Assembly: GCA_963775825.1 (NCBI GenBank)
Contig: CAVZKY010000039.1
Span: 1-64,000, forward strand
Direction: 5' to 3'
DNA: 64,000 nt
Origin: Bog-532 sp963775825
GTDB taxonomy: Bacteria > Actinomycetota > Actinomycetes > Streptosporangiales > Streptosporangiaceae
Shown piece after piece: positions 17,157 to 26,751 of the stretch. A program made the translations under genes and the position numbers. The first letter of the stretch is position 1, and each line of letters begins with the position of its first letter. The notes beneath the pieces were generated by a model. The model was given only the letters and a program-made list of their open reading frames with translations. It did not search any database and was not told the origin of the DNA.

Positions 17157-19586
17157 ATGGTCGTCGAAGTCCAGGACGTGACGGCACGGCTGGTGGCCGA
17201 GCTTGCCCACGCCCTGAAAAGCGGTCAGGTGGTGGCCTACTTCCAGCCGGAGGTCGAGCTGTCCACCGGGATGGTCGTGGCCGCGGAATCGCTCGCCCGG
17301 TGGGAACACCCGGACCTAGGCACCTTGTCACCCGTACTGTTCGCGCCGCTGGCCGAGCGGCTGGGCCTGATGGGGGAACTGACCGACCTGATGCTGAAGC
17401 TGTCGCTCGCGCAGCACCGGAGGTGGGCCGCCGACGGATGGAGCATCCCGGTCTCGGTCAATGTCGGGCCCGAGTGCGTCACCAAACCGGGATTCCCGGC
17501 CCATATCGCGGAGCTCCTCAGGGAAGAGCAGGTGTCCGGCCGCATGCTCACCCTCGAGGTGAGTGAGCAGACCGGCACCGCCGCGGTGAGCGCGGAGTTT
17601 TTCGCCCAGCTCGCCGAGTTCGGTGTGCGCACCGCCCTTGACGACTTCGGCACCGGCTTCGCCTCGCTGGAGAGCCTGGGCGGCTGGCCCATCGATGAGC
17701 TCAAGCTCGACATTTCCCTGGTCCGGCCGATCGCCAGCAGCCCGAGCTTCCGGACCATCGTCAGCACCACCATCGATCTCGCTCACCAGCTGGGCGTCAA
17801 GGTCGTCGCGGAGGGCGTCGAGTCCGAGTCCATCCGGTCCGAGCTGTATGCCCTCGGGTGTGACGTCGGCCAGGGTTTCCTCCTCGGCCGCCCCCTGCCC
17901 GCCGCGGAGTTCGCCGACTGGCTACGTGAGCGGGAGCAGCTCGTGCCTGGCGTGCCGGATTACCAGGCGCCGCTGCCGGTCACCACGCGGGCCGGCGCGG
18001 CCCGCCGCAGGAACCAGGCGAACGGCACCTACCGGCGGCTGACGAGCGCCGGCCGCCGGGTGGTGGACCAGGTCGGAGGTTCCACGCTGACGGCGGCCGT
18101 CGCCATGCTGATCGCCTACGGGCTGTGGCAGGTGTTCCGCTGGGGCGGGCCGCGGGATCAGGCGCTCATCGGGGATCTGGCTTTTTTCCCGCCGAACGGC
18201 GCCGCCATCGTGTATGCCTGGCGGGTATCGCGGCGCGCTGACCTCGGGCGTGCCACCTGCCGGGCGTGGCGGCTCCTGTCGGCTGCGCTAGCGGTCTACC
18301 TGCTCGGCGATGCGCTGCAGCTTTTCTATGAGGTGGTGCTTCATGAAAGGGCCTATCCCACCTGGGCGGACGCCGCGTACCTGATGTTCTACGTCGTCGC
18401 CTTCTGCGGTCTGGCGGCCTTTCCCGCCCGCCGCCGCAGCCGCTCGGAACGGTTCCGCCTGATGCTCGATATGGGCACGATCTTCGTGGCCGGGGCGACG
18501 GTGATCTGGTACGTCGCCCTCGGGCCGGCCGTGGGATCGCAGTTCGACTTCGGTCTCGAAGATCTCGTGACCTTCGCCTATCCCGTCGGCGATCTGGTGC
18601 TGCTGTTCGGCGTGCTGACGCTGCTGTGGCGCGGCGTCCCGCGCTCCACCGTGGTGTCCCTGCGGATCTTCGCGACCGGCCTGCTGGTCTTCATCGCGGC
18701 CGACATGACCTACGACTACATCATCGTCCACTCGTCGTACCTGGGTGGTGACCCGGTCGACACCCTCTGGATCCTGGCGGTGACGATCCTGTTCGTGGCG
18801 GCCGGATGCCAGCTGCGGGCCCGCCCGGCCGCGGGGTTCGCCGGATCGCCGAAGCCGTCCGCGGCGCGGCCCAGCGCGCTGCCTTACCTGGCGGTCGCGG
18901 GCAGCTACCTGCTGCTCGTGGTCGTCGGATTGCACGACGTCAGATTCAACCCGCTGGGTGGTGTCCTGCTGGGTGCGGTTCTGCTGACGGCTCTGGTCAG
19001 CGTCCGGCAGTTCGCCGCTCTGCGGGATAACGGGCGGCTCGCGATCAGGTACCAGCAGCTCGCTTCCATCGACGGGCTGACCGGGCTCTACAACCGCCGC
19101 CACTTCATGGAGACTGCCGAGGGCGCCTTCGCGCACGCGCAGCGGCTCGGCCAGGAGCTTGTCGTCCTGATGATCGACGTGGATCGCTTCAAGCAGATCA
19201 ACGATGTGTACGGCCACGCCGTAGGCGACCGGGTGCTCGCGGATGTGGCACAGGCCTGCCGCGAGTATGTGCGGCCGGACGACATCGTAGGCCGTTACGG
19301 CGGTGATGAGTTCATCGTCCTGATCCCCGGGACGGCCAGCGCCCGGGCAGCGGAGATCGCCGCCCAGCTGACCGGGCCGCCGGGGCGGGTTCCCAGTGAT
19401 GACGGGATGCGCGTGTCCTTCACCCTCAGCATCGGTATCGCGGAGTGCGCTGACTGCCTTGACCTCCCGAGCCTGCTCGCCCGCGCCGATATGGCCATGT
19501 ACGAGGCGAAGCGGTCCGGCGGAGGCTGCTGGCGCATCTTCGAGGGCGCGGAACAGGCATCAGATCACGCCGTCCCCACCGCGTGA
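17157..19586 (+). CDS. EAL-GGDEF cyclic di-GMP protein with membrane middle
   Basis: The protein of about 809 residues has an unusual order: EAL phosphodiesterase first, then seven or so membrane helices, then a GGDEF cyclase. In the EAL part the signature reads ESL, but SVNVGP, LEVSEQT, LDDFGTGFASL, ELKLDISLV and VVAEGVES keep the metal- and substrate-binding residues. The GGDEF part has LTGLYNRRHF, MIDVDRFKQINDVYGHAVGD and an intact YGGDEFIVL. Both activities, making and breaking c-di-GMP, are possible. GGAGG lies 12 bases before the chosen ATG; the frame is open further upstream without a better site. The role may be control of surface polysaccharide made by nearby synthases. Confidence 0.85.
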   Translation: MVVEVQDVTARLVAELAHALKSGQVVAYFQPEVELSTGMVVAAESLARWEHPDLGTLSPVLFAPLAERLGLMGELTDLMLKLSLAQHRRWAADGWSIPVSVNVGPECVTKPGFPAHIAELLREEQVSGRMLTLEVSEQTGTAAVSAEFFAQLAEFGVRTALDDFGTGFASLESLGGWPIDELKLDISLVRPIASSPSFRTIVSTTIDLAHQLGVKVVAEGVESESIRSELYALGCDVGQGFLLGRPLPAAEFADWLREREQLVPGVPDYQAPLPVTTRAGAARRRNQANGTYRRLTSAGRRVVDQVGGSTLTAAVAMLIAYGLWQVFRWGGPRDQALIGDLAFFPPNGAAIVYAWRVSRRADLGRATCRAWRLLSAALAVYLLGDALQLFYEVVLHERAYPTWADAAYLMFYVVAFCGLAAFPARRRSRSERFRLMLDMGTIFVAGATVIWYVALGPAVGSQFDFGLEDLVTFAYPVGDLVLLFGVLTLLWRGVPRSTVVSLRIFATGLLVFIAADMTYDYIIVHSSYLGGDPVDTLWILAVTILFVAAGCQLRARPAAGFAGSPKPSAARPSALPYLAVAGSYLLLVVVGLHDVRFNPLGGVLLGAVLLTALVSVRQFAALRDNGRLAIRYQQLASIDGLTGLYNRRHFMETAEGAFAHAQRLGQELVVLMIDVDRFKQINDVYGHAVGDRVLADVAQACREYVRPDDIVGRYGGDEFIVLIPGTASARAAEIAAQLTGPPGRVPSDDGMRVSFTLSIGIAECADCLDLPSLLARADMAMYEAKRSGGGCWRIFEGAEQASDHAVPTA

Positions 19587-19771
19587 CCCCCGGATCAGTC
19601 CTGGGCCGGCCTGCCGGTCAGCGCGGCATGGCCGCTGGCGGCTGGGCGTCCCGGGCCGGAAAGGCGCGGCCGGCCGCACGGCCGATGCCCGGGACGGGCA
19701 AACTCGACAGTGCCACGCCCCGCAAGGCGACGCGGGCGGCTGAGCGGCATCTGCCTGGAGGGAGGATCGCT

Positions 19772-20752
19772 GTGCGGGTCTGCGTTCTGGGGGCCGGCGC
19801 CGTCGGCGGGTTCATCGGTACCCAGCTGGCGGGCGCCGGAGTTGACGTCTGCGCGCTGGCCCGTGGGGCGACGCTCGCGGCGCTGCGTGCCCATGGCTGG
19901 CGGGCGGAATCGGCTGGCCGGCGCGTGACCGCGGCCGCCCGGGCGGAGGCCGATCCAGCCGAGCTGGGCGAGCAGGACGTGGTGATCCTGGCCGTCAAGG
20001 CGCACTCCGCCGCCTCCGCAGCTTCGGTCATCGGGCCGCTGCTGGGACCGCGTTCGATGGTACTGACCGCGATGAACGGCGTCCCATGGTGGTTCTTCGA
20101 GGGCTTTGGCGGTCCCTGCCGGGGCCATCACCTCGCCAGCATGGATCCGGGCGGGCGGATCGCAGCCGCGATCCCGGTGCGGCACGTCATCGGCGGGGTC
20201 GTCCACTTCAACTGCAGCGTTCCCGAGCCGGGCGTGGTCCACCACCACCGCGGCGCCGGGCTGATCATCGGCGAGCCGGACCACAGCGAATCCGCGCGGC
20301 TGCAGGCCCTGGCCGCTGTCCTGGAAACCGGCGGATTCGAGGTCACCCGTTCAGCCGGGATCCACGCGGACGTCTGGTACAAGCTCTGGGGCAACATGAC
20401 CATCAACCCGGTGTCGGTGCTGACCGGCGCCACCGCCGACCGGATCCTCGACGACGACCTGGTCCGGGCCTTCTGCCAGACCGCCATGCGGGAGGCGCAG
20501 CAGATCGGGGCACGTATCGGCTGCCCCATCGCCGAGAGCCCCGCGGACCGTAATGACGTGACCAGGAAGCTCGGCGCGTTCAAGACGTCGATGCTGCAGG
20601 ACGCCGAGGCCGGGCGCCCGCTGGAGCTGGATGCGCTCGTCGGCGCGGTGCGGGAGATCGGCGCCCTTGTCGGCGTGCCGACCCCCGCCACTGACGCGCT
20701 GCACGGGCTGACCCGGCTGCATGCGCAAGCGGCCGGCCTGGCCGCTGGCTGA
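19772..20752 (+). CDS. Ketopantoate reductase family protein (PanE/ApbA)
   Basis: The 326-residue enzyme has the N-terminal NADP-binding VCVLGAGAVGGFIGTQL. It also has the family's VILAVKAHSAASA segment, a mid-protein NGVPWWFF substrate region and a helical C-terminal domain with WYKLWGNMTINPVSVLTG and FKTSMLQDAEAGRPLELDAL. These match 2-dehydropantoate 2-reductases, which reduce ketopantoate for coenzyme A synthesis, but many actinobacteria have several paralogues and the substrate is uncertain. The GTG start was chosen because GGAGGGAGG stands just before it; the longer open frame upstream is not supported. Confidence 0.82.
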   Translation: MRVCVLGAGAVGGFIGTQLAGAGVDVCALARGATLAALRAHGWRAESAGRRVTAAARAEADPAELGEQDVVILAVKAHSAASAASVIGPLLGPRSMVLTAMNGVPWWFFEGFGGPCRGHHLASMDPGGRIAAAIPVRHVIGGVVHFNCSVPEPGVVHHHRGAGLIIGEPDHSESARLQALAAVLETGGFEVTRSAGIHADVWYKLWGNMTINPVSVLTGATADRILDDDLVRAFCQTAMREAQQIGARIGCPIAESPADRNDVTRKLGAFKTSMLQDAEAGRPLELDALVGAVREIGALVGVPTPATDALHGLTRLHAQAAGLAAG

Positions 20753-20847
20753 GCGGCGGCGAAGGCGGCAATTCGGCCGCTGCGCCTGGTCCGTAAATAA
20801 TCCCGAATTATCCTCGATCACCGTACGTCGCCTCCTGCTCGTCCGTT

Positions 20848-22920
20848 ATGGTCGTGCCCGGGCCGGGTCAGCATTTCGATGCAGCTCAGGGGAACGGTAC
20901 GAAGGTGGGAGAACGTGCAGCGCCCGGCATGTCCCGGCACGACCGGGCCGGCACCTGTCAGCCCGCTCAGCGGCACCGGGACGCACCGGTGACGGCTAGC
21001 CGCACCACCCGGCGGGAGCGACGGAATGCGGCGGTCCGCCGGGATTACGCCCAGTGCTCGGACCTCGCGGGCGAGCTGGATTTCGCGGCTGACCCGCGGG
21101 TCAGCTTCCGCCCGGTGGCTTCGGCCGGGCAGCGTGTCATGCTGGCCCTGCTCGCCGGGCTCAACGCCCTGACGGCCCTGGCCTTTATCGGCTGGCTGCT
21201 GCTGCCGGTGCACATCCCCGGCGCCGGGGTGGTCGGCTTCGGCGGCTGGCGCCTCGGCCTTGCCCGCGTGGCGTTCTGCGTGATCATCAGCGTGGAGACG
21301 ATCCGCCTGGTGCAGAACTTCGCCGTCTGGCTCTTCGCCTCGTCCATGAAGGACCCGGTGCCCAAGGCCCCGCCGCGCGGCCTGCGCGTCGCGCTGCTGA
21401 CCACGATCGTGCCGGCGAAGGAGCCGATCTACGTGGTGGAGCGGACGCTGCGGGCCATGCGCCAGGTCCGCTACCGCGGCCAGGTGGACATCTGGATTCT
21501 CGACGAGGGCAATGACCCCGCGGTGCGGGCCATGGCGGAGCGCCTGGGGGTCCACCACTTCAGCCGTAAGGGCCTCGCGCGATACAATCAGGTGCGGGGC
21601 CCGTACCGGGCCGGGACGAAAGCCGGCAACCACAACGCCTGGCGCGACAGCTACGAGCGGTACTACGACGTCATCGCCCAGATGGATCCCGATCACGTGC
21701 CGCTGCCCTGCTTCCTGGAGCGGACGATCGGTTATTTCCGGGACCCCGATGTCGCCTTCGTCGTCGCTCCCCAGGTGTACGGGAACATGTACGAGAACTG
21801 GGTTGCCCATGGCGCGTCCGTTCAGCAGTACCTGTTCAGCGGGGTCGTGGAACGGAGCGGCAACGGCCTCGGCGCGCCGCTGCTCATCGGCACGAATCAC
21901 CTGTACCGCCCGGCGGCGTGGCGCGAGATCGGCGGATACCAGGACTCGATCATCGAGGACCACCTGACGAGCATGCGGGTGCAAGGCACGATCAACCCCG
22001 TCACCGGCCATCCCTGGCGCGGCGTCTACACGCCGGACATCCTGGCCATCGGCGACGGTCCGGAGTCGTGGACCGACTACTTCAACCAGCAGAAGCGCTG
22101 GGCGTACGGGATCTGGGAGATCCTGCTCAAGCGCAAGCTCCGCGCCGGGATCCAGCTCCGGCCGCGGCAGCGCCTGCTCTACGGACTGGTCCAGTTCTAC
22201 TATCCGAGCGTTGGCGCGACCGTCCTGCTCGGCACCGTCGCCACGGCTGTCTACCTGCTGCTCGGTATCACGGTGATCAAGGTCAACAGCGCCCAGTGGC
22301 TGGCCCTGTGGTCAGCCAGCATGGGGAGCTGGCTGCTGCTCTGGCTCTGGCTGCGCCGGTTCAACCTGGCGCCGCATGAGCGGCGGGAAGCCGGCGTGAC
22401 CGGCATGCTGCTGGCCTTGTTCACCGGCCCGGTGTACGTGGCCGCCGCGATCTCGGCCCTGGCGGGCCGGCCGCTGACCTACGCGGTCACCGCCAAGGGC
22501 AGCCTGCGCAGTGCCGATAAACTGCGCACTTTCCGGCTGCACGTGATCTGGGCCGCGCTCGCGGGCGGCCTGCTCTTCGTCAGCTTCAGGTTCCACCACG
22601 ACTACACGGCGATGCGGCTATGGGCCTGCCTCGCCGCCGTCACCGGAGCCGGCCCGCTGCTCATCGCGGCGGGGACCCGGCTTCGCCACGGAGCCCGGGC
22701 TGGCCGGGAGGCCGCCCCCGGCCCGGTTCCCCGGCTGGTCCATGACCCGGTTCCCGACGCGGCCCGCCACCCCGGCCGCCGGGCCGCGCCGTGGCCGGAC
22801 GAGCTCGTCGTCCCTCGCCGGACGTACCACGCCTCCCCGCCGCCGGCCAGGGACTGGTTCGCCCCTGCATCCGGGCGTGATCTGGCCGGAGCCTTGGCCC
22901 GAACTCCGCGGGAGCGCTAG
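20848..22920 (+). CDS. Processive GT2 polysaccharide synthase (cellulose/mannan synthase-like)
   Basis: A membrane GT2 enzyme of about 690 residues. Two N-terminal helices precede the catalytic domain, which shows IWILDEGND, AQMDPDHVP with the DxD, GTNHLYR, SIIEDHLTS with the general base, and NQQKRWAYG, the Q(Q/R)xRW acceptor-binding motif of processive synthases. Four or more helices follow and the tail is Pro/Arg rich. It should polymerise a beta-linked glycan across the membrane. No PilZ domain is visible. The stop overlaps the GTG of the glycoside hydrolase gene by one base (TAGTG). The start is uncertain: in-frame GTG and ATG at 20905 and 20929 are also plausible. Confidence 0.85.
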   Translation: MVVPGPGQHFDAAQGNGTKVGERAAPGMSRHDRAGTCQPAQRHRDAPVTASRTTRRERRNAAVRRDYAQCSDLAGELDFAADPRVSFRPVASAGQRVMLALLAGLNALTALAFIGWLLLPVHIPGAGVVGFGGWRLGLARVAFCVIISVETIRLVQNFAVWLFASSMKDPVPKAPPRGLRVALLTTIVPAKEPIYVVERTLRAMRQVRYRGQVDIWILDEGNDPAVRAMAERLGVHHFSRKGLARYNQVRGPYRAGTKAGNHNAWRDSYERYYDVIAQMDPDHVPLPCFLERTIGYFRDPDVAFVVAPQVYGNMYENWVAHGASVQQYLFSGVVERSGNGLGAPLLIGTNHLYRPAAWREIGGYQDSIIEDHLTSMRVQGTINPVTGHPWRGVYTPDILAIGDGPESWTDYFNQQKRWAYGIWEILLKRKLRAGIQLRPRQRLLYGLVQFYYPSVGATVLLGTVATAVYLLLGITVIKVNSAQWLALWSASMGSWLLLWLWLRRFNLAPHERREAGVTGMLLALFTGPVYVAAAISALAGRPLTYAVTAKGSLRSADKLRTFRLHVIWAALAGGLLFVSFRFHHDYTAMRLWACLAAVTGAGPLLIAAGTRLRHGARAGREAAPGPVPRLVHDPVPDAARHPGRRAAPWPDELVVPRRTYHASPPPARDWFAPASGRDLAGALARTPRER

Positions 22921-24230
22921 TGCGGGTCACGGTCCCGAAGGTACTGGCCCTCGGGTTCAGCGTCATGCTGGCGGGCTACGTCTTCATGGTCGCGCCGCGG
23001 ATGCACGCCGCCTCGGCCGCCCGCGTCACGCAAGCCGCGCCGGGGACCGCTGCAGCCCCCACAGTTCCCGCCGTTCCCGTGCAGGCCAACAGTCCGGCCT
23101 TCCCGCCTGCGGGCCGTAAGTTCATCGGGATCATGACCAACAGCGGCCCTTACAACTTCACTGACCTGGACAACTTCACCGCCGCGGTCGGCCATCAGCC
23201 GTCCGTCTACGAATTCGGCCAGGGCTGGGCGGTCAACCAGTTCAATGCCAGCGTCATCGACGCGGTGGCCCGGCGGGGCATGCTGCCCCTGATTTCCTGG
23301 GAGCCGTGGGACTACCAGAAGACCACGATGGGATCGGCGATCCAGGGCGACCAGCCGGCGTACAGTCTGTCCAACATCATCGACGGACGCTACGACAGCT
23401 ACATCCGGTCATGGGCGGAGGGCGTCAAAGGCCTCGGCTACACCATCGCCCTGCGGTTCGCGCACGAGATGAACGGCAACTGGTACCCGTGGGCGGCCTT
23501 CGCCAATGGCAACCAGCCCAGCCAGTACGTCCAGGCGTGGCGGCACGTGCACGACATCTTCACCCAGGTCGGCGCGACCAACGTGATCTGGGTCTGGTCG
23601 CCCAACATTATCTGGAACAGCTTCACCGACTTCGGCAGCCTTTATCCGGGCAACAGCTATGTCGACTGGATCGGCCTGTCCGGCTACTACGGGACGCCAG
23701 GCATGCTGCACTACAAGTCGTTCGACCAGACCTTTGATCCGACCATCGCTGACTTGCGGACGTTCACCAGTAAGCCGCTGATCATCACCGAGACCGGTGC
23801 GACCGACGTGAGCGGTGAGATGGCCCCGTGGATCACGCAGATGTTCCAGGAGCTGCCAGCGCACACTGACATCATCGGCATCATCTGGTTCGAGGCGTTC
23901 AACGTCATCGACTGGAAGGTGACCGATGACCTGGCGGCCAGCCGCGCGTTCGCGGCGGGCCTGGCCGGCCCGCAGTACCAGGTCCAGTGGAAACCCGGCA
24001 TGCCGGGGCTGCTGACGGTGCCCGTGCCGGCCCTTGTGCCGGGCACCGCCCCGACGGTCACCGCTTCCCCGGTCACGCCCGCGGCCACGCCACCGCCAGT
24101 GGCGGCCACGACACCTGTCACCCGGCCGAGTTCACCGGCCCCGCCCCGCCCCGCTCCCACCACAGCTCATCCGGCCACGCCGGCGCCGACGCCGAGCCCG
24201 ACGCTGTCCCCGGCCGCCTCGCTGCGGTAG
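22920..24230 (+). CDS. Secreted glycoside hydrolase, GH26-like
   Basis: The 436-residue protein has an N-terminal membrane or signal helix (VLALGFSVMLAGYVFMVA). A catalytic barrel begins at FIGIMTNSGPYNF, where LRFAHEMNGNWYPWAA supplies the acid/base glutamate and PLIITETGATD the nucleophile glutamate, the arrangement of GH26 beta-mannanases and related endoglucanases. A Pro/Thr/Ala-rich tail of about 80 residues follows and may span the wall. One-base overlap with the synthase gene upstream suggests the two act on the same polymer, the hydrolase trimming or releasing the chain, as in cellulose loci. Substrate identity is inferred. Confidence 0.85.
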   Translation: MRVTVPKVLALGFSVMLAGYVFMVAPRMHAASAARVTQAAPGTAAAPTVPAVPVQANSPAFPPAGRKFIGIMTNSGPYNFTDLDNFTAAVGHQPSVYEFGQGWAVNQFNASVIDAVARRGMLPLISWEPWDYQKTTMGSAIQGDQPAYSLSNIIDGRYDSYIRSWAEGVKGLGYTIALRFAHEMNGNWYPWAAFANGNQPSQYVQAWRHVHDIFTQVGATNVIWVWSPNIIWNSFTDFGSLYPGNSYVDWIGLSGYYGTPGMLHYKSFDQTFDPTIADLRTFTSKPLIITETGATDVSGEMAPWITQMFQELPAHTDIIGIIWFEAFNVIDWKVTDDLAASRAFAAGLAGPQYQVQWKPGMPGLLTVPVPALVPGTAPTVTASPVTPAATPPPVAATTPVTRPSSPAPPRPAPTTAHPATPAPTPSPTLSPAASLR

Positions 24231-24374
24231 CCACGCCGGGCCCGGGCGGGACGGCTGCCGCCGGTGGCTTCGTCCGGCTGTCCGCGGCGCGTCGGCCGAG
24301 ATGTCATTTACAGTTCGCGTGCCCGTAAGGGCGTGGTGGCCGGTCGCGGCATCCGCATGTTTCACGTTGTGAGC

Positions 24375-25512
24375 ATGCGGATCGCGATCATTACGGAATC
24401 GTTCGCACCTGATTTGAACGGCGTCGCCAACTGCGTGCTGCGGGTGGCCGAGCATCTCGTCCGGCGCGCCCATGAGCCGCTGATCATCGCCCCTGAACCG
24501 GCCGGGAGCCAATCGGCTGGCCCGTTCCCCTACCCGGTAGAACGGGTACCGTCGATGTCCCTGCCGGGTTATCCGGGCTTCCGTCTCGGCCTGCCGACCC
24601 GGGCGGTCGGGTGCGCCCTGGCCCGGCACCGTGCCGACCTGGTCCACCTGGCCAGTCCGGTCTTCCTGGGCGCGACCGGAAGCACCGTGGCCCGGCACCT
24701 GCGGCTGCCGACGATCGCTGTGTACCAGACCGACATCCCCGCGTACGCCCGTGCGTACGGCTGGCACGGAGTGGGGGAGGCGGCCGCCTGGCGCTGGCTG
24801 CGCCGGATCCACAACGCGGCGGACCGGACCCTGGCGCCGTCAGCGGCCATCCTGGCGCAGCTGCGCGCGCATGGGTTCGAGCGGATCTGGCTGTGGGGCC
24901 GCGGCGTGGATCTCAAGCGCTTCGGTCCCGCGAAGCGCAGTGCCGCGCTGCGCCAGGAGCTGGCCTCCGGAGGTGAGGTGCTCGCCGGCTACGTCGGCCT
25001 GGCTGGCCACCGAGAAGCGGGTTGACCTGCTGGCCCCAGTCGCTGAGCTGCCGGGTGTCCGCCTCATCGTGGTCGGCGGCGGCCCGGCCGCCGCGGCGCT
25101 GCGCGAGCGGATGCCGTCCGCGGTCTTTCTCGGTGAACAGCGGGGCGAGGAGCTCGCGCGGACCTACGCCAGCCTGGACCTGTTCGTGCACAGCGGCCCG
25201 CACGAGACGTTCGGCCAGACCCTGCAGGAGGCCGCAGCCAGTGGCGTGCCGGTCGTGGCGCCGGCCGCCGGGGGCCCGCTCGATCTGGTCGAGGACGGGG
25301 TCACCGGGTTCCTCGTCCCGCCGGGCAGCGGCCCGGCGCTGGCCGCCGCGGTGGCGCGGCTGGCCGCTGACCCCGGGCTGCGGGCCGAGCAGGGCCGGGC
25401 CGCCCGGCAGAAGGTGCTGACCCGGGACTGGACAGCCGTCGGCGACGGGCTGATCGGTCACTACGAGGCCGTACTGCAGCCCGGGTACGCCCGGCGCCGC
25501 GCGGCGGCCTGA
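24375..25512 (+). pseudogene. GT4 glycosyltransferase (PimB/MgtA-like), one frameshift
   Basis: Two frames together encode a GT4 enzyme of about 378 residues. The first gives IAIITESFAPDLNGVANCV and the acceptor-binding half through the LWGRGVDLKRFGP segment. The second gives KRVDLLAPVAELPGVRLIVVGGG and then SGPHETFGQTLQEAAASGVPVVAP, which holds the EX7E-type nucleotide-sugar site. The frame must shift by one base near 25005, just before EKRVD, consistent with one extra base. Close relatives are GDP-mannose-dependent alpha-mannosyltransferases of phosphatidylinositol mannoside or glycolipid synthesis. The gene would be intact if the base is a sequencing error. Confidence 0.78.
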
Positions 25513-25592
25513 GGCGAGGCCGCTATGATCACATTCGCCGCTCTCGGCCACTGTCTTGCGTACGCCCCGCCAGCGGGCCGACACTTGACCAC

Positions 25593-25979
25593 ATGAGTGA
25601 GCTCGCGCTGGTGCTGCTGGCCGTGCTGCTGCCAACGCTGGTCATGGCTGCGGGACTGCTGGCGATACGCGGCTTCCGCCGCCTGAGCGAGGCTCGTCGC
25701 CGCCCGCAGCCGGCTGAGCCGGCGGACCGGATCGCCATCCGGCTGCGGCGGCTGCGCGGCGAGCTGGAGGCCATCGAAAACCAGCCCGCGACCATGGCGA
25801 AGCGGCACCACATCCTGGCCCTGCGCGGTGCCTACCTCGACACGCTGGGCCAGGCGTGCCAGCGGCTCGGCGTCGAGCCCCCGGCTGGCGGTGACCGGGC
25901 GCGGCAGGCCGAGATTTACCGGGTGGAGGCCGCGCTGCGGGAGCGCGGGCTGGACGTCAGGGAAACGGCCGTGCGCTGA
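25593..25979 (+). CDS. Small membrane-anchored protein, function unknown
   Basis: The 128-residue protein has one N-terminal helix (LALVLLAVLLPTLVMAAGLL) followed by a basic, largely helical cytoplasmic region with many Arg, Glu and Ala. I recognise no family. It directly precedes the phosphoesterase gene: the stop TGA is followed at once by that ATG (TGAATG), so the two are probably co-transcribed and translationally coupled. Confidence 0.6.
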   Translation: MSELALVLLAVLLPTLVMAAGLLAIRGFRRLSEARRRPQPAEPADRIAIRLRRLRGELEAIENQPATMAKRHHILALRGAYLDTLGQACQRLGVEPPAGGDRARQAEIYRVEAALRERGLDVRETAVR

Positions 25980-26751
25980 ATGCGCACCGCGACTGAACCG
26001 GCCTCCCGCGGGCGCCCTACCGTGCGCGTGCTCGCTGTCTCGGACGAGGTCGCCGGGGACCTGCTGGCCAACGTCAGCCAGGCCCGACCGGCCGCACTCA
26101 TCCTGGCCTGCGGTGACCTGCCGGCCGACTATCTCCGCGCGCTGATGAACGCGCTGGATGTGCCGCTCGTCTTCGTCCCCGGCAATCATGATCCGGATCA
26201 GTCCGGGTACCGGGTGTCCCGGGCCGGCCTGATCACCCGGGCCGGCTTCCCAGCCCGGCCGCCGTGGCCGCCGGGGGCGATCAACGCCGACGGAAGGATC
26301 GTCGAAGCTGGCGGCCTGCGGATCGCCGGGCTCGGCGGGTGCCTGCGTTACAACGACGGGCCTAACCAGTACACCGAGCGTCAGCAGGCGCGCCGCGCGC
26401 GGGCGCTCCGCGTGCGGGCCCGGTGGCAGTGGCCTGCCCGGCGGCCCGACGGGCGGCCCGACGGGCGGCCCGACCGGGCGGCACTGTGACGTCCTGCTGA
26501 CGCATGCCCCGCCCCGCGACGTGGGGGACGGCGAGGACGTCCCGCACCGGGGCTTCGGCTGCTACCACGGGCTGGTCGCGGCCCTGGCCCCGCCGGTGCT
26601 GCTGCATGGTCACGTGCACCCCTACGGCATTTCGCGGCCGCCCCGGCGGCTGGGCGCCACCAGCGTCCGCAACGTTACCGGCTGGCATCTGCTCGAATTG
26701 GGGCCCACCGGCGCCGCCGAGATCCCCATCGGTCACCGCCATGCGTGCTGA
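25980..26751 (+). pseudogene. Metallophosphoesterase, one frameshift
   Basis: The first frame reads VRVLAVSDEVAGDLL, LILACGDLPADYL and PLVFVPGNHDPD, the metal-ligand motifs of calcineurin-like phosphoesterases. The second frame reads HCDVLLTHAPPRDVGDGEDV and LLHGHVHPYG, which complete the ligand set. The frame changes at about 26475, at the end of a 12-bp tandem repeat, where GACCGGG replaces GACGGG. Removing one C restores the frame. The corrected length, about 256 residues, is normal for this actinobacterial family. Its substrate, possibly a cyclic nucleotide, nucleic acid or phosphoester, is unknown. The end overlaps the next gene by eleven bases. Confidence 0.75.
26439..26474 (+). repeat. 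12-bp tandem repeat inside the phosphoesterase gene
   Basis: The unit GGGCGGCCCGAC is present about three times; the first copy has one change. It encodes a basic RPDG repeat that conserved relatives would not need. The frameshift in the gene occurs directly after the last copy, so slippage or a base-calling error in the repeat is a natural cause. Confidence 0.6.
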
